Source: Neobacillus sp. Marseille-Q6967
Lineage (GTDB): Bacteria; Bacillota; Bacilli; Bacillales; Cytobacillaceae
Reading direction: 5' to 3'
DNA length: 64,000 bases
NCBI RefSeq assembly: GCF_946151075.1
Contig: NZ_OX267715.1
Location: 1,093,881-1,157,880, forward strand
Both the position numbers and the translations under genes were made by a program. The notes under the pieces were generated by a model. That model saw only the letters and a list, made by a program, of their open reading frames with translations, had not been told where the DNA came from and searched no databases. This document shows positions 60,004 through 64,000 of this stretch, piece after piece. The first letter of the stretch is position 1, and the number at the start of each line of letters is the position of its first letter.

Positions 60004-60912
60004 ATGAAAATATTATGCATTGATGGCGGAGGAATTCGCGGTATTTTTGCCATTGCCTTTCTACAGGCATTAGAAGAAGAGTATGGTCAACCCATTCATA
60101 AGCTATTTGATGTCATTGCCGGAACGAGTACGGGAGCGATTATTGCCGCATCTGTTTCATTAAGGATAAAAATGAATGATTTGCATGAAAATTATAAGAT
60201 TTATGGAGAAAAGATCTTTACCCGGCAAGCTACAGTGGGTCTGTTAAAAAGTGTCTATAGTGACCGGTATCTTAGAAATTTACTTAAAAAAGCGTTTGGA
60301 GAAAACAACTTATATAGTATTGAAAAGCCTTTACTTATTCCAGCGGTTGATATAACCCATGGGCGTCCGTATATTTATCGCTCGAACTATGGTAACCCTG
60401 AAAGTGATGATCTTTCAATTAAAATTTGGGACGCTGTTCTTTCCTCCTGTTCAGCTCCCGTTTTTTTTCCGCCAAACAATGTGGAAAATAAATACTTGTC
60501 CATAGATGGAGGTTTATGGGCTAATAATCCTTCATTAGTCGGGCTAACGGAAGCGCTCCATTTTTTCAATAAAGGTCTAGATGAAATAAAAATATTGTCT
60601 ATTGGGACAGGCTTGCAGAACATAGATTTTACGAACGATAAAGAAAAGTACTGGGGAATAAAGCATTGGCTGCCGTTTCAGCTCCCATCGATGAAAGTAA
60701 CACCGAAGTTAATTGATTTAGCTCTTCACTTATCTTCGGAATCTGTATCCTATCATTGTCAACTTCTTCTTAAGCAACATTATCTTCGAATAAATGAAGA
60801 CCTCGGAGAAGAAGTACCTTTTGATGATATAACGTATATGGATAAGCTTAGTCAATTAGGAAACGAAGCATATAAGAAAAAGAGAGAAAAGATTATTAAC
60901 TTTTTACAATGA
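60004..60912 (+). CDS. Patatin-like phospholipase (CapV/CBASS-type fold, standalone)
   Basis: A 302-residue lipid acyl hydrolase. The oxyanion hole reads CIDGGGIRGIFA at the N-terminus, the nucleophile elbow GTSTGA near residue 41, and the Asp of the dyad is in SIDGGLWANNPS near residue 166. All catalytic elements are present. It looks like the compact patatins found both in lipid metabolism and as phage-defence effectors. No nucleotide cyclase lies nearby, so a CBASS role is not supported. AGGTGGAG precedes the ATG. It is close to the repeat protein, possibly in one operon. Confidence 0.88.
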   Translation: MKILCIDGGGIRGIFAIAFLQALEEEYGQPIHKLFDVIAGTSTGAIIAASVSLRIKMNDLHENYKIYGEKIFTRQATVGLLKSVYSDRYLRNLLKKAFGENNLYSIEKPLLIPAVDITHGRPYIYRSNYGNPESDDLSIKIWDAVLSSCSAPVFFPPNNVENKYLSIDGGLWANNPSLVGLTEALHFFNKGLDEIKILSIGTGLQNIDFTNDKEKYWGIKHWLPFQLPSMKVTPKLIDLALHLSSESVSYHCQLLLKQHYLRINEDLGEEVPFDDITYMDKLSQLGNEAYKKKREKIINFLQ

Positions 60913-60915
60913 ACA

Positions 60916-60955
60916 AAAAGATAAAACAGATCTGCAACAAACCTGTTTTATCTTT
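60916..60955. terminator. Bidirectional terminator between patatin and DUF2935 genes
   Basis: AAAAGATAAAACAG pairs with CTGTTTTATCTTTT around a loop of about 13 bases. It lies between convergent genes. Confidence 0.85.
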
Positions 60956-61790
60956 TATTTGTATAGTAGTTTTTAAAGTAAGAGGTTAATGAGCAGGCCG
61001 GCTTTTCCATTTCGGGAACAAAAGCGCTGAGTTTGGTTAGGAAGTAACAGGATTCTGGGAAATGATGTTCTAGGAACCGAAGAGTGGTTGCATTGAACAC
61101 TGATTTTCCTTTATATAAGCGGATAACATGCTCGACCAATTGATTAAACGCCTGAACCGTACTGCTTACTTCACGGGCAAAGGAAATTTGTGCAGGAAAT
61201 TGAGGAGGGAGGAAACGTAAATATCCTTTTATGGCATCATTTTTCAACATGTGTGCGGAAAAAAGCTGAGTAATAGTACCAACTTGTTCAAGGAGTATTT
61301 GTTCAGAAACGTCAAGTGCCCGCCTTAACAGAGCGGCATGGCCTAGTTGATCCTCTAGCCATAAATCCAGTAAATCAACTAATGCTAATGGGGGATAATC
61401 AGTTCCCTTCATGTAATATTCGAGAATCCGCAGGTATTCACCGTTTTCATTTAATGTTCCGTTAAAATAGGTAGGGGTAATGTTGATTTGAATTTGGTTA
61501 GAGACGCCTAAATTCAAGATTTTTCCTTCAAATAGATAATAATCATAGGATACTTGAGCCGCACTACCAGAAAACTGGATTAATTCCGGAGAGTTGATTG
61601 AACTTAATTTTGGAATTTGTTCCAAATGATTACGAACCCTCGTAAATCTCCCAATAAAATTGTTTGCTTCCTCTACAAGCTTCGTTTCCGCAGGTGACAA
61701 ATAATCTCTTACAAAAAATGCGTGGTCCAAAAGGATATTAACCCAGAAATAATGCTCTTCCCATGGAGAGTATGGATTTAAATTTTTCAC
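60948..61790 (-). CDS. DUF2935 domain-containing protein
   Basis: A 280-residue soluble helical protein made of two similar halves of about 130 residues. The first begins EEHYFWVNILLDHAFFVRD near residue 11 and the second has the matching DQLGHAALLRRALD near residue 152. Conserved His and Glu residues in both halves could bind metal ions, as in ferritin-like bundles. Function is unknown. The family is common in spore-forming Firmicutes. GGGAGGTC lies upstream of the ATG on the minus strand. Confidence 0.85.
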   Translation of the reverse strand: MKNLNPYSPWEEHYFWVNILLDHAFFVRDYLSPAETKLVEEANNFIGRFTRVRNHLEQIPKLSSINSPELIQFSGSAAQVSYDYYLFEGKILNLGVSNQIQINITPTYFNGTLNENGEYLRILEYYMKGTDYPPLALVDLLDLWLEDQLGHAALLRRALDVSEQILLEQVGTITQLFSAHMLKNDAIKGYLRFLPPQFPAQISFAREVSSTVQAFNQLVEHVIRLYKGKSVFNATTLRFLEHHFPESCYFLTKLSAFVPEMEKPACSLTSYFKNYYTNKR

Positions 61791-61894
61791 CGATGACCTC
61801 CCATATTTGACATCCTTCTTCCTTTTATAAGTTATTAGGCAGTTATCTAATAAATGTATAATTTACCAATGTTAGCAAAAAATATAAGAAAAAG

Positions 61895-63361
61895 ATGGGG
61901 CGGGTGCGAATGCGCAAAGATCGCAATCGCTTTTTGAAGGATTTCAAACGGCCAAGAAAACTTATTGCTGATGATAGCCACACTCTGGAACAACCATCAC
62001 TAAGTGAAGAATCGATTCTTCAAGAATTCATGACGAATTTTAAAAATAGCTCTGATTTAAGTGTTACGGAATTTCCGCATCTAAACGTAAAAATATATTA
62101 TTTTAGCTATTTAATTAACAAAGACCATTATGAGCCGTTTTTAGCAAAGTTGAGAAATGTAACCTTAGAACAGATTCAACCTTTTTTAAACCAATCAGAA
62201 TTTAAGGTACTGAAAGATATAAATCTTGTTGAGGAAGCGATATTATCCGGCAGTGCTATTTTATTCACTTCTGATCAAGCATTTGAGCTCCCATTTCAAG
62301 AAGGGAAGAATCGGGCAATTTCTGCATCTGAGACGGAAACGGTCATACTTGGAGCACATGATGCCTTTGTTGAATCGGTTGATGTGAATTTAGCTCTTAT
62401 TCGAAAAAGAGTGGTGAGTTCAAAACTTAAGACCATTAAATTGCAAGTGGGTCAGAAGGCAAAAAGGATTGTTTATTTACTGTATATCGAAGGTGTGACC
62501 TCCGAAAAAGATATCGAGGAACTGAAAAAAAGGATTCTTTCAATAAAAAATGATGCGATTGTGGACACGAATATGCTGGTGCAATATATTGACGAACATC
62601 CTAATTCACCATTTCCACAATTTTATACAACAGAGAGACCGGATGTAACGGCCTATAAATTGTTTGATGGAAAAATTGTCGGTCTAATGGATAATAGCCC
62701 GTTTGCTTTTTGCACACCTGTGAGCTTTTTTGATTTTATGGAGTCAATGGATGATTTCGGACAAAGATGGATTGTGAGTACATTTATTAAGGTAACACGT
62801 TATATTGCGATTTTAGTTACCCTAATTTTTACTGCCTTATATGTTGCTGTAACAACCTATCATTATGAAATGATCCCACAAGCATTATTGCCGACATTAC
62901 TGGAGTCGCGAAGCAAGGTACCGTTTCCGCCTGTTATTGAAGCATTATTTTTAGAATTTTTATTAGAGTTGTTAAGAGAAGCTGGAGCCAGGCTTCCAAC
63001 AAAGGTTGGGCAAACAATTGGGATTGTTGGAGGTATTGTAATTGGGCAGGCAGCTGTGCAGGCAGGGATCACCAGCAACATTCTCATTATTGTAGTTGCT
63101 GCATCAGCCATCGCCTCATTTGTTGTACCAAGTTATTTATTAAGTGCATCCATCAGAATTGTTCGTTTTGGATTTATTATACTCTCTGGATTTTGGGGGA
63201 ATATTGGGATTGTTTTTGGGATGGGGATTTTAATTATCCATTTAAGCAGCCTAACGAATTTAAATTCTCCCTATTTGCTGCCAATTTCGCCTATGTATCC
63301 TCGGTTCTTTAAATACTCACTGATAAGGGGTCCTTTTAAAAAGAAATCGGAAGGGGGATAA
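61895..63361 (+). CDS. Spore germination protein, GerA family alpha subunit (GerAA/GerKA type)
   Basis: A 488-residue nutrient germinant receptor A subunit in the spore inner membrane. A long N-terminal soluble domain (about residues 1-290) is followed by about five membrane segments. The hallmark PFPPVIEALFLEFLLELLRE lies near residue 345, followed by GARLPTKVGQTIGIVGG. The start is uncertain: ATG 61895, GTG 61904 and ATG 61910 are all in frame, and GGGGCGGG could serve the last. It is followed 5 bases later by a GerAB gene, and a C subunit probably lies beyond the window. Confidence 0.92.
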   Translation: MGRVRMRKDRNRFLKDFKRPRKLIADDSHTLEQPSLSEESILQEFMTNFKNSSDLSVTEFPHLNVKIYYFSYLINKDHYEPFLAKLRNVTLEQIQPFLNQSEFKVLKDINLVEEAILSGSAILFTSDQAFELPFQEGKNRAISASETETVILGAHDAFVESVDVNLALIRKRVVSSKLKTIKLQVGQKAKRIVYLLYIEGVTSEKDIEELKKRILSIKNDAIVDTNMLVQYIDEHPNSPFPQFYTTERPDVTAYKLFDGKIVGLMDNSPFAFCTPVSFFDFMESMDDFGQRWIVSTFIKVTRYIAILVTLIFTALYVAVTTYHYEMIPQALLPTLLESRSKVPFPPVIEALFLEFLLELLREAGARLPTKVGQTIGIVGGIVIGQAAVQAGITSNILIIVVAASAIASFVVPSYLLSASIRIVRFGFIILSGFWGNIGIVFGMGILIIHLSSLTNLNSPYLLPISPMYPRFFKYSLIRGPFKKKSEGG

Positions 63362-63366
63362 TCATC

Positions 63367-64000
63367 ATGCAATCAAAAGAAAAATTATCTCCTTTTCAAG
63401 TTTCTATCTTGATTTATTTGATACAATCTGGCGTTACGTTATTTTCTTTACCCCGTTTAGTCGCCGAGGCTTTTGGAACAAATGGATGGATCGGTTTAAT
63501 CATTATTTATCTCATTGTCAATATCAATCTAGTTCTCATTTGGTTAGTATTTAAAATAAGTAAAGGGAAGTCTATGGTTGAAATCATAGGGGTTATCCCC
63601 AAATGGATTACCATGCCGTTTTGTCTATTTATTGCCGGGGTATGGATGCTCTTAGGAGTAATGGTTATCGTTAAATTTTCCATGCTTCTAAAAGTATTGT
63701 TCTATCAAAGCGTAGCACCATTTTATTTTTTCTTTATGGCCTTTATATTAACGTATATGTTATTAAGCAAGGAACTTTATCAAATCGCCAAGTCCACTGT
63801 TGTATTATTTTATTTTACGATATGGACAGTTTTTTTATTAGCATTCCACCTACCAGAATTTAGCTTTACCCGGCTTACTCCTTTTATCTTTAAGGGAGAA
63901 ACAAGCATGTTAAAGGGAGGAATGTCAATTTATACAGCTCTTCTAGGATATGAAATTTCTATTTTATTTCTGCATTTGATGGAGAAAAAACAATTGAAAT
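63367..64000 (+). CDS. Spore germination permease, GerB family (GerAB type), truncated by window end
   Basis: From ATG 63367 an open frame of 211 codons runs to the window edge. It begins MQSKEKLSPFQVSILIYLIQ and shows about six hydrophobic segments, with LFSLPRLVAEAFGTNGWIG near residue 25 and LPEFSFTRLTPF near residue 165, as in GerAB/GerKB (amino acid permease superfamily). AAGGGGGAT lies just before the start, within the preceding stop region. Full length should be about 360 residues. Confidence 0.92.
   Translation, partial: MQSKEKLSPFQVSILIYLIQSGVTLFSLPRLVAEAFGTNGWIGLIIIYLIVNINLVLIWLVFKISKGKSMVEIIGVIPKWITMPFCLFIAGVWMLLGVMVIVKFSMLLKVLFYQSVAPFYFFFMAFILTYMLLSKELYQIAKSTVVLFYFTIWTVFLLAFHLPEFSFTRLTPFIFKGETSMLKGGMSIYTALLGYEISILFLHLMEKKQLK

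Noticed and set aside
60004..60912. CBASS defence system based on the patatin effector
   Set aside because: No CD-NTase, ubiquitin-like or HORMA/TRIP13 genes are nearby; the neighbours are a repeat protein and DUF2935.

Overview
The window is low-GC DNA with strong Shine-Dalgarno sites, TTG/GTG starts and U-tailed hairpin terminators. It ends in a GerA-type spore germination operon. This points to an endospore-forming Bacillaceae, perhaps close to Neobacillus/Mesobacillus; that placement is inferred from gene content only. I saw no tRNA, rRNA, phage, insertion sequence or CRISPR array.

Positions 1-44,200 are one large catabolic region for organic acids that are activated to CoA thioesters. 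It holds most of one LIV-type ABC importer (1-2495, with its binding protein at 5713) and a complete second one (17871-22404). It also holds four AMP-forming acyl-CoA ligases, seven acyl-CoA dehydrogenase family proteins of at least two clades, three of the window's four crotonase-fold enzymes, one thiolase, three SDRs plus one SDR relic, three medium-chain dehydrogenase/reductases, a CaiB/racemase-family protein, and E1alpha/E1beta/E2 of a 2-oxoacid or acetoin dehydrogenase without an E3. A divergent TetR regulator (11548) faces an intergenic region rich in repeated half-sites.

Two features say most about the chemistry. First, two aminoglycoside-phosphotransferase-like kinases (14046, 36908) sit beside ligases and dehydrogenases. 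One is followed by a small protein placed like LvaB of the levulinate pathway, which suggests 4-hydroxyacyl-CoA phosphorylation. Second, the CaiB-family protein carries the His and Asp pattern of alpha-methylacyl-CoA racemase and lies near an HSD10-like 2-methyl-3-hydroxyacyl-CoA dehydrogenase, which suggests methyl-branched substrates. The transporters would import the acids, the ligases activate them, kinase/dehydrogenase pairs rearrange hydroxyl groups, and beta-oxidation, thiolysis and the E1/E2 complex finish the job. The substrate itself cannot be read from the sequence.

Positions 44,203-44,716 are non-coding and contain a 51-52 bp tandem array of imperfect palindromes and a separate 19-bp hairpin. 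An MBL hydrolase and a fourth crotonase follow. From 46.6 to 49.3 kb an XRE-cupin regulator faces an esterase, DoxX and DODA-type dioxygenase operon that looks like quinone/catechol handling. Then come trhO, a membrane-anchored GH18 protein, a membrane metallophosphoesterase, a pterin dehydratase plus aromatic amino acid hydroxylase pair, a DUF3311/sodium-solute symporter pair, an amidohydrolase, a CMD-family protein, a glycine/glutamine-periodic repeat protein next to a patatin lipase, a DUF2935 protein and the start of the ger operon, whose second gene runs off the window end.
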